64,000 nt of DNA from Arthrobacter sp. ISL-30 (GCF_018613855.1 NZ_JAGGPK010000050.1:1-64000); one strand, 5' to 3'; shown: positions 34,042 to 43,798, numbered from the stretch's first letter. A program made the numbers and translations. The notes: generated by a model not told the origin, from the sequence alone.

Positions 34042-36117
34042 GTGACCCAGCTCATCACTCCTCAAATGGTCGCCCTTGACCAGAATCTTGGCGATGCCCC
34101 GGCCGACGTGATTCGGTTCCTGGCTGGCAAGGTAGCCGCGGCCGGACGAGCCTCCGAGGTAGAAGGCCTGTTCGCTGACGCCTTCGCCCGCGAGACCAAG
34201 ACAGCCACCGGCGTGCCTGGCGGAATCGCGATCCCGCACTGCCGTTCGGTCGCGGTCACCGAGCCGGCCCTGGCCATGGCACGGCTGTCCCGCAAGGTTG
34301 ATTTCGGCGCCAAGGACGGTCCTGCAGACCTCATCTTCTTCATTGCCGCCCCGGAAGGCGCCGACCAGGAGCACTTGAAGCTGCTGTCCAAGCTGGCACG
34401 GTCCCTCATCAAGAAGGACTTCACGGCTTCCCTCCGCGCCGCATCTTCAGAGCAGGAGATCGTCGAACTCGTCGAAAACGCCCTTGTTGACAAGCCCACA
34501 CAGGCGGCAGAGCCCGCCATGGCATCTGCCGGCGCAGCGACTGCGGGTTCCGCCGCGGCAGCAACAGCTCCAACCCCTGCAGGGGGCGGCGCACACGCAG
34601 CATCAGGTCCCAAGCGTCTCGTAGCGGTCACTGCGTGCCCCACCGGCATCGCCCACACCTACATGGCGGCTGACTCCCTCGTTGCCGCCGCCAAGGAAGT
34701 GGGAGTGGACCTGCAGGTTGAGACACAGGGATCCTCGGGCGCCAAGCCTCTGGACCCTGCAGTCATCGCCGCAGCGGACGCCGTGATCTTCGCCGTCGAC
34801 GTCGACGTCCGCGGTAAGGAGCGCTTCGCCGGCAAGCCGGTCATCAATGCTCCCGTGAAGCGTGGCATTGACGAACCAGACAAGATGGTCCAGGAAGCCC
34901 TGGTCGCCGCGGACAACCCGAACGCCCGCCGAGTGCCGCACTTTGGTGCGGAGGAGCAGGCCGAGCAGGCAGCCACCGAAAAGGGCGAGCACATTGGCCA
35001 GAAGCTCAAGAAGGCCCTGCTGACCGGCGTCTCCTACATGATCCCCTTCGTTGCCGGAGGTGGTCTGTTGATCGCCCTGGGCTTCTTGATCGGTGGTTAT
35101 GACATCACTGGATTCGCAGACAAGATGCTGGCTGAAAACAACCTGGGCAATCTTCCGGCGGACTATCCCGACCTCGCGTGGGGCCCGCTCGGCGCCTACC
35201 TCGGTGCAGTGTTCTTCAAGATCGGTGCGCTCTCGCTAGGATTCCTCGTTCCGGCTCTGGCAGGCTACATTGCCTACGCCATTGCCGACCGTCCGGGCAT
35301 CGCACCCGGCTTTGTTGCCGGTGCCGTTGCCGGATTCATGGGCGCTGGCTTCCTCGGCGGCATCGTCGGTGGTTTGCTGGCTGGTTACATCGCACACCAA
35401 ATCGGCAAGATACAGGTGGCCCGCTGGCTGCGCGGCCTCATGCCGGTGGTCATCATCCCGCTCGTGGCGTCGATCGTGGCATCCGGCCTGATGTTCGTGA
35501 TACTCGGGGCGCCGATCGTCGGTATCACTAATGGCCTGAACGCCTGGCTCTCGGGCCTGACCGGAGCAGGCGCCATCCTCCTCGGCATCATCCTCGGCCT
35601 CATGATGTGCTTCGACCTCGGCGGACCCGTCAACAAAGTTGCCTATGCCTTCGCCGTCGCCGGCCTGGGTGCTGCATCGGTGGATAACCAGGCACCGTGG
35701 CAGATCATGGCCGCCGTCATGGCTGCCGGAATGGTTCCGCCGCTGGCAATGGCATTGGCGTCCACTGTCCTGGACAAGAAGCGGTTCAGCCTCGCCGAGC
35801 GCGAGAACGGCAAGGCCGCCTGGCTGCTGGGAGCCTCCTTCATCTCCGAAGGCGCCATCCCGTTCGCCGCTGCAGACCCGCTGCGCGTCATCCCCGCAAG
35901 CATGCTTGGCGGGGCTGTCACCGGTGCAATCTCAATGGCTGCTGCAGTCGGATCAAAGGCTCCTCACGGTGGCATCTTCGTCTTCTTCGCCATCGATAAC
36001 TTCCTGATGTTCGTCGTCTCGATCATCGTCGGCACTATCGTGACCGCCCTGACCGTCATCGCCCTGAAGCGCTGGGCAGTCAGGACCCCCGTTGATACTG
36101 TTGCAGCAGCAGCCTGA
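34042..36117 (+). CDS. fruA: PTS fructose-specific transporter EIIABC
   Basis: A 691-residue fusion in the order A-B-C. EIIA: GGIAIPHCRS with phospho-His about residue 66. A Pro/Ala-rich linker follows at about 150-190. EIIB: VTACPTGIAHTYMAADSL with phospho-Cys about residue 199. EIIC: from about residue 320, some eight to ten membrane helices starting LLTGVSYMIPFVAGGGLLIALGF. It imports fructose and phosphorylates it at C1. The GTG at 34042 after AAGGAC is chosen; a longer open frame overlaps fruK. Confidence 0.93.
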   Translation: MTQLITPQMVALDQNLGDAPADVIRFLAGKVAAAGRASEVEGLFADAFARETKTATGVPGGIAIPHCRSVAVTEPALAMARLSRKVDFGAKDGPADLIFFIAAPEGADQEHLKLLSKLARSLIKKDFTASLRAASSEQEIVELVENALVDKPTQAAEPAMASAGAATAGSAAAATAPTPAGGGAHAASGPKRLVAVTACPTGIAHTYMAADSLVAAAKEVGVDLQVETQGSSGAKPLDPAVIAAADAVIFAVDVDVRGKERFAGKPVINAPVKRGIDEPDKMVQEALVAADNPNARRVPHFGAEEQAEQAATEKGEHIGQKLKKALLTGVSYMIPFVAGGGLLIALGFLIGGYDITGFADKMLAENNLGNLPADYPDLAWGPLGAYLGAVFFKIGALSLGFLVPALAGYIAYAIADRPGIAPGFVAGAVAGFMGAGFLGGIVGGLLAGYIAHQIGKIQVARWLRGLMPVVIIPLVASIVASGLMFVILGAPIVGITNGLNAWLSGLTGAGAILLGIILGLMMCFDLGGPVNKVAYAFAVAGLGAASVDNQAPWQIMAAVMAAGMVPPLAMALASTVLDKKRFSLAERENGKAAWLLGASFISEGAIPFAAADPLRVIPASMLGGAVTGAISMAAAVGSKAPHGGIFVFFAIDNFLMFVVSIIVGTIVTALTVIALKRWAVRTPVDTVAAAA

Positions 36118-36151
36118 CAGCGCCGTTGGAAAGCAAGTAGAGGACTAATCA

Positions 36152-37864
36152 ATGCAGACCTTTTCAGGTGTAGGCGTAGCTCCCGGGCGTGTACTGGGAC
36201 CGGTGCGGCAGATGCCCAAACCGGTTCAGGAGCCGCACTCAAACGTCAACATTCCTGCCGACGTCACCGTCGAGTCACAGGCACAGCGCATCAAGGATGC
36301 CGCGAAGGCCGTGCAGGCGGAACTGAGGGCCCGCGCCGCTACGGCAAGCGGCGAAGGCAAAGAGGTCCTGGAAGCCACGGCCTTGATGGCCGCCGATCCC
36401 ATGTTGGTGAAATCGGCCATCAAGCTGCTTGCCCCCGATGTTGCCGGCGGCCCCCGGACGGCCGAACGGGCCGTCTGGGAAGCCGGCGGCACGGTCGCCG
36501 AATCCTTGAAGGCACTGGGTGGCTACATGGCGGAGCGCGCCGCTGACGTCCTTGACGTCCGCGCGCGCATCGTCTCCGAACTGCGCGGGCTGCCGGCGCC
36601 GGGCATCCCGGCGTCGGACGAGCCATTCATCCTGGCCGCCGAGGACCTCGCCCCCGCGGACACTGCCACCCTTGACCCGGAGAAGGTCATCGCGCTCATC
36701 ACGTCCAGCGGCGGCCCGCAGTCCCACACGGCCATCCTGGCCCGGGCGCTGGGCCTGCCCGCCGTTGTCGCCGCACCCGGGGTGGACGAGATTCCTGACG
36801 GCATCGAGGTCTACGTGGACGGGGCCGCTGGAACCGTCACGGCGGACCCTGACGAAGACCTGCGCACGGCGGCCAAGGCCTGGGCCGTCCAAGCCTCCAC
36901 GCTGGCGGTCTTCAGCGGGAACAACCTCATGGCCGACGGCTTCCGGGTGCCGCTGCTGGCAAATGTCGGCACCGGGGCCGATGCCATCAAGGCCGCAGAG
37001 GCCGGGGCCGAAGGCGTCGGGCTGCTGCGTACGGAATTCTGCTTCCTGGACCGGGACAACGAGCCCACAGTGGAGGAGCAGATCGCGGCGTACGGCGCAG
37101 TTTTTGCCGCCTTCCCCGGCAAGAAGGTAGTGGTAAGGACGCTCGACGCCGGTGCCGACAAGCCGCTGCCGTTCCTGACCAACGCCGACGAGCCGAACCC
37201 GGCACTGGGCGTTAGGGGCTACCGCACCGACCTCACATCCCCAGGTGTCCTGGAGCGGCAGCTTGAGGCAATCGCCGCAGCTGAGGCCGCGCATGACGCC
37301 GAGGTCTGGGTGATGGCCCCGATGATTTCCACCGCAGAGGAAGCCGCCCGCTTTGCCTCGCTGTGCACGGCAGCCGGCCTCAAGAAGCCAGGCGTCATGG
37401 TGGAAGTTCCCTCGGCGGCGCTGACTGCCGCAACACTCCTGCGCGAAGTGGGCTTTGCGTCCCTCGGCACCAACGACCTCACCCAGTACGCAATGGCAGC
37501 GGACCGCCAGCTTGGTCCCCTCGCCACGCTTAACGACCCTTGGCAGCCTGCGGTGCTGCAGCTTGTAAAGCTGACGGCCGACGGAGCCGCCCTTGCCAGT
37601 TCCGCCACTGGAACCGCGAAGCCGGTGGGTGTGTGCGGTGAGGCCGCAGCGGATCCGGCCCTCGCCGTCGTCCTCGTAGGGCTCGGCGTTTCGACGCTGT
37701 CCATGAGTGCCCGCGCCCTGTCCGCCGTGGCAGCGGTGCTGAAAACGGTCACCGTGACCCAGGCCCAGCGCCTGGCCACTGCCGCACTGGCCGCACCGAC
37801 TGCCGCCGCCGCACGCAGGGCTGTACGTGAAGAACTGCCAATTCTCGAAGAGCTCGGCCTCTAA
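36152..37864 (+). CDS. ptsI: Phosphoenolpyruvate-protein phosphotransferase (PTS enzyme I)
   Basis: A 570-residue enzyme I, near the usual 570-575. The N-terminal phosphohistidine domain has SSGGPQSHTAILARALGLPAVV (active His about residue 192). The PEP-binding barrel has EGVGLLRTEFCFLDRDNEPTVEEQ, VVVRTLDAGADKPLPFL and GTNDLTQYAMAADR, and a Cys in PVGVCGEAAADP. It takes phosphate from PEP and passes it to HPr. Its place in the fructose operon suggests it is the general EI of the cell. Confidence 0.94.
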   Translation: MQTFSGVGVAPGRVLGPVRQMPKPVQEPHSNVNIPADVTVESQAQRIKDAAKAVQAELRARAATASGEGKEVLEATALMAADPMLVKSAIKLLAPDVAGGPRTAERAVWEAGGTVAESLKALGGYMAERAADVLDVRARIVSELRGLPAPGIPASDEPFILAAEDLAPADTATLDPEKVIALITSSGGPQSHTAILARALGLPAVVAAPGVDEIPDGIEVYVDGAAGTVTADPDEDLRTAAKAWAVQASTLAVFSGNNLMADGFRVPLLANVGTGADAIKAAEAGAEGVGLLRTEFCFLDRDNEPTVEEQIAAYGAVFAAFPGKKVVVRTLDAGADKPLPFLTNADEPNPALGVRGYRTDLTSPGVLERQLEAIAAAEAAHDAEVWVMAPMISTAEEAARFASLCTAAGLKKPGVMVEVPSAALTAATLLREVGFASLGTNDLTQYAMAADRQLGPLATLNDPWQPAVLQLVKLTADGAALASSATGTAKPVGVCGEAAADPALAVVLVGLGVSTLSMSARALSAVAAVLKTVTVTQAQRLATAALAAPTAAAARRAVREELPILEELGL

Positions 37865-37899
37865 GCCACCTCCCCCGACCCTCAACCGAAGGAGCAACA

Positions 37900-38178
37900 A
37901 TGTCAGAACGTACCGCCACCATCGCCAGCCGAGTCGGCCTGCACGCCCGCCCGGCCGCCATTTTCGCCGAAGCCGCAGGCGAACTTGATCTGGATGTCAC
38001 CATCGCCCGTGAGGGCGAACCGGCCGACGACGCCATGGACGCCGCCAGCATCCTGTCCCTGATGAGCCTCGGCGCTTCCCACGGAGATGTTGTGGTGCTA
38101 CGCGCTGAGGGCGACGGCGCTGACGAAGCGCTGGACCGCCTGGTGAAGATCCTCGAAACGGACCACGACGCCGAGTAG
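37900..38178 (+). CDS. ptsH: Phosphocarrier protein HPr
   Basis: A 92-residue HPr: RVGLHARPAAIFAEAA with active His15, and DAASILSLMSLGASHGDVVVLRAEG with a serine at the position phosphorylated by HPr kinase in Firmicutes (here about residue 50). It accepts phosphate from EI and gives it to EIIA. It is the last gene of the fru-pts operon, 35 bases after ptsI. Confidence 0.95.
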   Translation: MSERTATIASRVGLHARPAAIFAEAAGELDLDVTIAREGEPADDAMDAASILSLMSLGASHGDVVVLRAEGDGADEALDRLVKILETDHDAE

Positions 38179-38195
38179 CAGAATCGGAGGAAGCC

Positions 38196-39179
38196 GTGGC
38201 CGGCCGCCTACGCCAAAGCAAAACCGGGAAACCGGGCATTGCCCGGCGGAGGGCCGGTCGCGGCTTTTTTTACCTGGATGAAACCGGGGCAAGGATCACT
38301 GATCCAGCCACGCTGGCCCGTATCAAGGATCTCGCGATCCCCCCGGCTTGGAAGGATGTTTGGATCTGCCCATGGCCTAACGGCCATATCCAGGCTCTGG
38401 GCACCGACGACGCTGGCCGCCGCCAATACCTGTACCACCCCATCTGGCGAGAAAAGCAGGACAAGGAAAAATTCGCCCGGTCACTGGAATTCGGCTACCG
38501 GCTGCCCCGCGTCCGCCGCGCTGTCGCCCGGCACCTGCTCGACGACGATCCGCGGCTTCGCAGCCTGGCCGCGGCAGTACGGCTTATGGACAAGGCTTCC
38601 CTGCGCACAGGCGCCGACGAATACGCCGAGGAGTACGGCTCCTACGGGGTCACCACCCTGGAAAAGCGGCATGTCAGGGTCCAGGGAACAACTGTGGAAT
38701 TGGAGTTCACGGGAAAGTCCGGAAAACCGTGGGAACGCCGCATCAAGGATGCGGCGCTGGCACGCTTCCTCACTTCGCTTCCCGACGGACCGCCTGAGTC
38801 GCTGCTGCTGGGCAGTGCCGAATCCGGCGTCAACCATGGCATCACTGCCACGGCCCTCAACGAGTATGTCGGAAGAATTGCTGGCGGAGCCTTCACCGGC
38901 AAGGATTTCCGTACCTGGCAAGGTACCGCCATTGCGGCTCGCGCCCTGGCGAAGCTGGCCGCCGCCGGCTTTACCGGCCCCAAGGCAGTAGTGCAGGCGA
39001 TGGAGGAAGTGGCGGAGCGACTGAACAACACTCCCGCGATCGCCCGAGCCTCCTACGTCGATCCGCGGGTCTTGACCCTCTTTGAAATGGGACGCACCGC
39101 CACCCTTCGTGGCTCGATTGATACCGCCGCAGTGAAGCTCCTGAGGGGCGCAGAAGGGTCGCGGCAGACTCATAAGTAA
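38196..39179 (+). CDS. DNA topoisomerase IB (eukaryote/poxvirus-like)
   Basis: A 327-residue type IB topoisomerase of the bacterial size class. GRGFFYLDETGARITDPATLARIKDLAIPPAWKDVWICPWPNGHIQALGTDDAGRRQYLYHP is the N-terminal domain. The catalytic tyrosine is in NNTPAIARASYVDPRVL (about residue 287), and RTGADEYAEEYGSYGVTTLEKRHV and DFRTWQGTAIAARAL hold the catalytic Arg/Lys positions. It relaxes supercoils by a 3'-phosphotyrosine intermediate. It starts 17 bases after ptsH but functionally belongs with the Ku/LigD region. Confidence 0.9.
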   Translation: MAGRLRQSKTGKPGIARRRAGRGFFYLDETGARITDPATLARIKDLAIPPAWKDVWICPWPNGHIQALGTDDAGRRQYLYHPIWREKQDKEKFARSLEFGYRLPRVRRAVARHLLDDDPRLRSLAAAVRLMDKASLRTGADEYAEEYGSYGVTTLEKRHVRVQGTTVELEFTGKSGKPWERRIKDAALARFLTSLPDGPPESLLLGSAESGVNHGITATALNEYVGRIAGGAFTGKDFRTWQGTAIAARALAKLAAAGFTGPKAVVQAMEEVAERLNNTPAIARASYVDPRVLTLFEMGRTATLRGSIDTAAVKLLRGAEGSRQTHK

Positions 39180-39296
39180 ACTTATCTTTAGGCCTTGAGT
39201 TAGCCATAGGCTGCTACTAGCGTGGAAAACGTGGCGCCACACCGTTACACCCAACCCCATCCGGGAGCAGATCACGGCTGAAGGAGTGAAACCAGA

Positions 39297-39824
39297 ATGG
39301 CAACTCTGCAGGAATCCATAGAAGTCGACGTCCCCATCACCACCGCTTACAACCAGTGGACGCAGTTTGAAACCTTCCCCCGGTTCATGTCCGGAGTGGA
39401 ATCAGTGGAACAGATCGATGACACCGCCCTGCACTTCAAGACAGACATTGCGGGCGTAAGGCGCGAGTACAACGCCCAGATTACCGACCAGATCCCGGAC
39501 AAGGTCATCGCCTGGGTCAGCACCGACAAGCCGAGGAACGCGGGAACGGTTACCTTTGAGTCCCTCGACACCAATCGCACCCGAGTGAATGTCCTCATGG
39601 AGTGGGAACCGGAATCCCTCACCGAAAAGGCCGGTGCGGCCCTGGGTGCCGACGATCTCCAGGTCAAGGCAGATCTCAAGAAGTTCAAGGAATTCATTGA
39701 GGAGCGCGGTACGGAAACCGGAGGGTGGCGTTCGGCCGTCATAGATGGCGACGTCGAAGATGCGACTCCCGGCCGCAATCTTCCGCCGGAGTTCGGCGAG
39801 GGACGCGATCCCCTCCTGGGTTAG
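39297..39824 (+). CDS. SRPBCC (START-like) family protein
   Basis: A 175-residue polyketide-cyclase/dehydrase-like protein: IEVDVPITTAYNQWTQFETFPRFMSGVESVEQIDDTALHFKTDIAGVRREYNAQITDQIPDKVIAWVS is the SRPBCC beta-grasp with the hydrophobic pocket. The C-terminal 45 residues are a charged helix plus a polar tail. Function unknown; such proteins often sit near Ku/LigD or stress genes in actinobacteria. GAAGGAGTG precedes the ATG. Confidence 0.85.
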   Translation: MATLQESIEVDVPITTAYNQWTQFETFPRFMSGVESVEQIDDTALHFKTDIAGVRREYNAQITDQIPDKVIAWVSTDKPRNAGTVTFESLDTNRTRVNVLMEWEPESLTEKAGAALGADDLQVKADLKKFKEFIEERGTETGGWRSAVIDGDVEDATPGRNLPPEFGEGRDPLLG

Positions 39825-39898
39825 GCCATCGGGATCATCCGGACTTTATCATCCAGACTTCGCCGCCTCCGCCGGAAGCGCCAACAAAAGGAGGAACC

Positions 39899-40165
39899 AT
39901 GCCCGGCAAGAAGAACTCCAGCCTCAAGGATCCTAAGCTCTACGAAAAGTTGAAGGACGAAGGATCCTCAAAGGAGAAGGCCGCGCGTATCTCTAACGCA
40001 GCTGCGAAAGAGGGTCGCAAGGAAGTGGGCCGCAAGGGCGGCAAGGCGGGCGACTACGATGACTGGACCGTGGCCGACCTGAAGAAACGCGCCAAGGAAC
40101 TGGGCCTCAGCGGCTACTCCGGAAAGAAAAAGAGTGAACTGATCTCAGCCCTGCGGAATCACTGA
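39899..40165 (+). CDS. Small basic protein with Rho N-terminal-like (SAP-like) domain
   Basis: An 88-residue protein starting at ATG 39899 directly after AAGGAGG. Residues 1-55 are highly basic (DPKLYEKLKDEGSSKEKAARISNAAAKEGRKEVGRKGGKAG). Residues 58-88 are DWTVADLKKRAKELGLSGYSGKKKSELISALRNH, the helix-extended-helix of Rho termination factor N-terminal/SAP modules that bind nucleic acid. It sits convergently next to ku, which suggests a DNA-binding accessory role (inference). Confidence 0.82.
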   Translation: MPGKKNSSLKDPKLYEKLKDEGSSKEKAARISNAAAKEGRKEVGRKGGKAGDYDDWTVADLKKRAKELGLSGYSGKKKSELISALRNH

Positions 40166-40263
40166 GTTTCGGAATCAATATGGAAGACGACGGCGGAAGC
40201 CAGGGCCTTGGGGGCCCGGGCTCCTGCGGTCTGCACGGCTCCTGCAGTTTGCAATTCGGGGCT

Positions 40264-41124
40264 TTATGCCTTCTTCTTGACCCTTGTCTTGGGCTTCTCG
40301 GCCGCCTTTTCCCCGGCCTCCTCAGCCGCCTTCCCGCCGCCCCGTTTCTTGTCCAGGCTGCGCCGGAGCGCTTCCATGAGGTCGATGACGTCGCCGCCCG
40401 CTCCTTCCGCGGCCTTGGCGCCGAACGTTTCCTCCGTGTCGAGGGCGTCGCCCTTTTCAAGCTTCGCCTCGATCAGCTGGCGCAGCTGGATCTGGTACTC
40501 ATCCGTGAACTGCTCAGGTTCGAAATCCTGGGCCATCGAATCCACCAGCGCCGCGGACATTTCGCGTTCCTTGTCGGAGATCTTGGTGGTGGCATCAAGA
40601 GAGGGGAAGCTCGCTTCGCGCACTTCGTCCGGCCACAGGAGGGACTGAAGCACCAGGACGTCTCCGCGCACGCGCAAGGCACCCAGCCTGGTCTTCTGCC
40701 GCAACGCGAACTGGACGATCGCCATCCGGTCCGTGTCCTCGAGCGTGGTCCGCAGCAGGGTATAGGCCTTGGGCGACTTGGAGTCCGGCTCCAGGTAGTA
40801 GCTGCGTTCGAACATCATGGGGTCCACCTGCTCGGCGGGAACGAACTCCACGACCTCGATTTCGCGGCTGCCTTCCGCCGGGAGCGACTTGAGGTCCTCC
40901 GCGGTGAGCACCACCGTCCGGCCTTCCTCCTCATAGGCCTTGTCGATATCCTCGTACTCCACGACATTGCCGCACACTTCGCATTTCCGTTGGTACCGGA
41001 TGCGGCCGCCGTCCTTGTTGTGGACCTGGTGGAGGCTGATGTCGTGGTCCTCCGTGGCGCTGTACAGCTTCACAGGGACATTGACCAGCCCGAACGCGAT
41101 AGAGCCCTTCCATATAGACCTCAT
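40264..41124 (-). CDS. ku: Non-homologous end-joining protein Ku
   Basis: A 286-residue bacterial Ku: MRSIWKGSIAFGLVNVPVKLYSATEDHDISLHQVHNKDGGRIRYQRKCEVCG is the conserved start, with EFVPAEQVDPMMFERSYYLEPD and LVDSMAQDFEPEQFTDEYQ following. It homodimerises around DNA ends and recruits LigD. A Lys-rich C-terminal tail (AEKPKTRVKKKA) is typical and helps DNA binding. It is divergent from ligD with only 38 bases between start codons. Confidence 0.95.
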   Translation of the reverse strand: MRSIWKGSIAFGLVNVPVKLYSATEDHDISLHQVHNKDGGRIRYQRKCEVCGNVVEYEDIDKAYEEEGRTVVLTAEDLKSLPAEGSREIEVVEFVPAEQVDPMMFERSYYLEPDSKSPKAYTLLRTTLEDTDRMAIVQFALRQKTRLGALRVRGDVLVLQSLLWPDEVREASFPSLDATTKISDKEREMSAALVDSMAQDFEPEQFTDEYQIQLRQLIEAKLEKGDALDTEETFGAKAAEGAGGDVIDLMEALRRSLDKKRGGGKAAEEAGEKAAEKPKTRVKKKA

Positions 41125-41162
41125 GCATCAAGTGAACAGCACAAGTCAGCGGAGGTGAAGAG

Positions 41163-43724
41163 GTGCCAGCCAAGCAGCAGGAGCGGGTGAACGTCGAGGG
41201 ACACGAACTGACAATCACCAACCTGGACAAGGTGGTTTATCCGGAGACCGGCACAACGAAGGCCGAGATCCTGGACTACTACGCCACCGTTGCTCCTGTC
41301 CTGCTTCCTGCCGCCGTAAATCGGCCTGCCACGAGGAAGCGCTGGGTCAACGGCGTGGGTACGTTCGAAGAGCCGGGTGAGATGTTCTTCCAGAAAAACC
41401 TGGACGCCTCCACTCCCTCCTGGGTTCCCCGGGTGACCATCGAGCACCGCCACAGCACCAACGATTACCCCTTGGTCAACAACCTCGCCACCCTGACCTG
41501 GCTTGCCCAGATTGCCGCCCTGGAGATCCACGTGCCGCAGTGGCAGGTGGACGCCTCCGGCAACATGCTGCCCCCGGACCGCCTGGTCCTGGACCTCGAT
41601 CCGGGGCCTGGCACCGGCCTTCCTGAATGCGTGGAGGTGGCCAAGCTGGCCCGGGCCATCCTGAAGGACATCGGGCTGGATCCGGTGCCGGTCACCAGCG
41701 GCAGCAAGGGAATCCACCTCTATGCCAGCCTGGACGGGACGCAGAAATGGGAGCAGGTCTCGGCCTTTGCCCACGAACTGGCCCGCTCGCTGGAGTCCGA
41801 CCACCCGGACCTTGTGGTCAGCGACATGAAGAAGACGCTGCGCAAGGGCAAGGTATTGGTGGACTGGAGCCAGAACAGCGGGAACAAGACCACGATCGTG
41901 CCCTATTCGCTGCGCGGACGGCCTCATCCAATGGTCGCCGCGCCGAGGACCTGGCGCGAGCTCCCCTCGCCAAAATTGGAGCACCTTGACTTCAAAGCGG
42001 TCATCAAGCGCGTCAAGGAGGGCAAGGACCCGTTCAGTGTGATCACCGCCGCCCGCGGCGGACACCCGCCCGCGCACCTTGAAGCCGACGATGACAGCGA
42101 CGACGATGGCGCCTCCCGCCCGCAGTACCACCCCAGGCTGACGAAATACGTTGGAATGCGCGATGCCGCGCGAACACCCGAGCCGTTCCCCTTGCCAGAA
42201 GAGGGCCAGGAAACGGCGAGACGCGCCCCGTCCGATGCGCAACCGAAGCCGGGCGACGCACCCCCTCCCGGCGGGATCTTCGTCATCCAGGAACATCACG
42301 CGCGCCGGTATCACCTCGACCTCAGACTGGAGCACGACGGCGTCCTGGCCTCCTGGGCACTCCCCCGCGGCGTCCCGGAAACACCCGCACGCAACAACCT
42401 TGCGGTGCAGACCGAGGACCATCCGATGGAGTACGCCACATTCGCAGGCATCATCCCCAAGGGCGAGTATGGCGCCGGCACGATGAGCATCTGGGACAGC
42501 GGCACTTTCGAGTGTGAGAAGTGGCGGGACGGCAAGGAAGTCATCGCGACGCTGACCGGCCAGCCGGGTGGGGGCTTGCACGGAACCAAGCGTTTCGCCC
42601 TGATTCATACCGGGGCCGAGCCAAATCACTGGCTGATCCACCTCATGAAGGAGCAGCCGGGGCATCCGAAGAGGACGACGGCGCAACCCGGCGTGGGCAG
42701 CAACCAGACAGCAGCCCCGGAGGAGGCCCGGCCAGAGGAGCTGCAGGCACCCAAAATCACCCCCATGCTGGCCAGCTCCGGCACAGAGGATGATGCGCGC
42801 GAGGGCGAGTGGCTCTACGAGCTGAAGTGGGATGGCATCCGTGCGATCGTCACGCGCTCGGGCGGCCGTATCCGGCTCACCAGCCGCAACGGCAACGACA
42901 TGACCGCCACCTACCCTGAGCTGACGGACCCAGCGGGGTGGCCACAGCACGATTTCGTGGCGGACGGTGAAATCGTGGCGTTGGACCAGTCAGGACGTCC
43001 CAGTTTCGCTCGGCTCCAGCAGCGCATGAACCTGCTGAAGCCCGGGGACATCGAACGCGCACGCCAATTGGTCCCGGTGCGGCTCATGTTGTTCGACCTG
43101 GTCTTCGACGCCGGCGGATCCAAGTCCCCGCCGGACCTGCGCAGCTTACCGCTCCGCGAGCGCCGCGAAAGGCTGGACGAGTTCGTCGAGCGCCTGCCGC
43201 CGTCGGACTGTCCCATCCATCTCTCACCGGTCCTTGAACATGACCTCGACGACATAATGGACAGCGCAGCGGAACTCGGGGTGGAAGGCGTCATGGCCAA
43301 GCGGGCGGATAGCCGCTATCTTTCCGGCAAGCGCAGCCGCGCCTGGATCAAGCTCAAGCTGGGCCGTATGCAGGAGGTAGTGGTGGGCGGCTGGCGTCCC
43401 GGGCTGGGCGGGCGAAGCGGCGGACTGGGCGCCCTGCTCGTCGGCATTCCCGACGGCGACAAGTTGCGGTATGCGGGCCGCGTTGGGAGCGGCTTCAAGG
43501 ACTGGCAGCTGCGTGACATCCTGCAGCGCGTGAAGGACCACGAGCAAAGCGAGTCGCCGTTCCATGAGGTGCCGCGGGAGGACGCCGCCACGGCCCGCTG
43601 GGTGGAACCCGTCCTTGTCGGCGAGGTCAGCTTTTCCGACTGGACTGACACCGGCCGCTTGCGGCACCCGGTGTGGCGCGGCTGGCGTCCGGACAAGCAC
43701 CCTGACGGCATCCGCCGGGAGTGA
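41163..43724 (+). CDS. ligD: Multifunctional ATP-dependent DNA ligase LigD
   Basis: An 853-residue protein in the order polymerase, 3'-phosphoesterase, ligase. Polymerase (about 1-300): LVLDLDPGPGTGL with catalytic aspartates and TSGSKGIHLYA. Phosphoesterase (about 365-505): FVIQEHHARRYHLDLRLEHDGVLASWALPRG with metal-binding His and Asp. Ligase (about 535-853): YELKWDGIRAIV with adenylated Lys about 555, and later VEGVMAKRADSRY. It repairs double-strand breaks with Ku. GTG start at 41163 after GGAGGTG. The stop codon lies within a 12-bp hairpin. Confidence 0.95.
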   Translation: MPAKQQERVNVEGHELTITNLDKVVYPETGTTKAEILDYYATVAPVLLPAAVNRPATRKRWVNGVGTFEEPGEMFFQKNLDASTPSWVPRVTIEHRHSTNDYPLVNNLATLTWLAQIAALEIHVPQWQVDASGNMLPPDRLVLDLDPGPGTGLPECVEVAKLARAILKDIGLDPVPVTSGSKGIHLYASLDGTQKWEQVSAFAHELARSLESDHPDLVVSDMKKTLRKGKVLVDWSQNSGNKTTIVPYSLRGRPHPMVAAPRTWRELPSPKLEHLDFKAVIKRVKEGKDPFSVITAARGGHPPAHLEADDDSDDDGASRPQYHPRLTKYVGMRDAARTPEPFPLPEEGQETARRAPSDAQPKPGDAPPPGGIFVIQEHHARRYHLDLRLEHDGVLASWALPRGVPETPARNNLAVQTEDHPMEYATFAGIIPKGEYGAGTMSIWDSGTFECEKWRDGKEVIATLTGQPGGGLHGTKRFALIHTGAEPNHWLIHLMKEQPGHPKRTTAQPGVGSNQTAAPEEARPEELQAPKITPMLASSGTEDDAREGEWLYELKWDGIRAIVTRSGGRIRLTSRNGNDMTATYPELTDPAGWPQHDFVADGEIVALDQSGRPSFARLQQRMNLLKPGDIERARQLVPVRLMLFDLVFDAGGSKSPPDLRSLPLRERRERLDEFVERLPPSDCPIHLSPVLEHDLDDIMDSAAELGVEGVMAKRADSRYLSGKRSRAWIKLKLGRMQEVVVGGWRPGLGGRSGGLGALLVGIPDGDKLRYAGRVGSGFKDWQLRDILQRVKDHEQSESPFHEVPREDAATARWVEPVLVGEVSFSDWTDTGRLRHPVWRGWRPDKHPDGIRRE

Positions 43725-43750
43725 GGCATTCCGTCGAGTGCCTCACTCCC
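43717..43750. terminator. Hairpin at the end of ligD
   Basis: GGGAGTGAGGCA (43717-43728) and TGCCTCACTCCC (43739-43750) are perfectly complementary over 12 bases, with a ten-base loop. The ligD stop codon lies in the 5' arm. No T run follows on either strand; it probably separates the convergent ligD and ggt transcripts. Confidence 0.6.
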
Positions 43751-43798
43751 CGGTGGTGTGCTGTCATCAGATGAACTGTCAAAGGCTCGACGTCAAAC

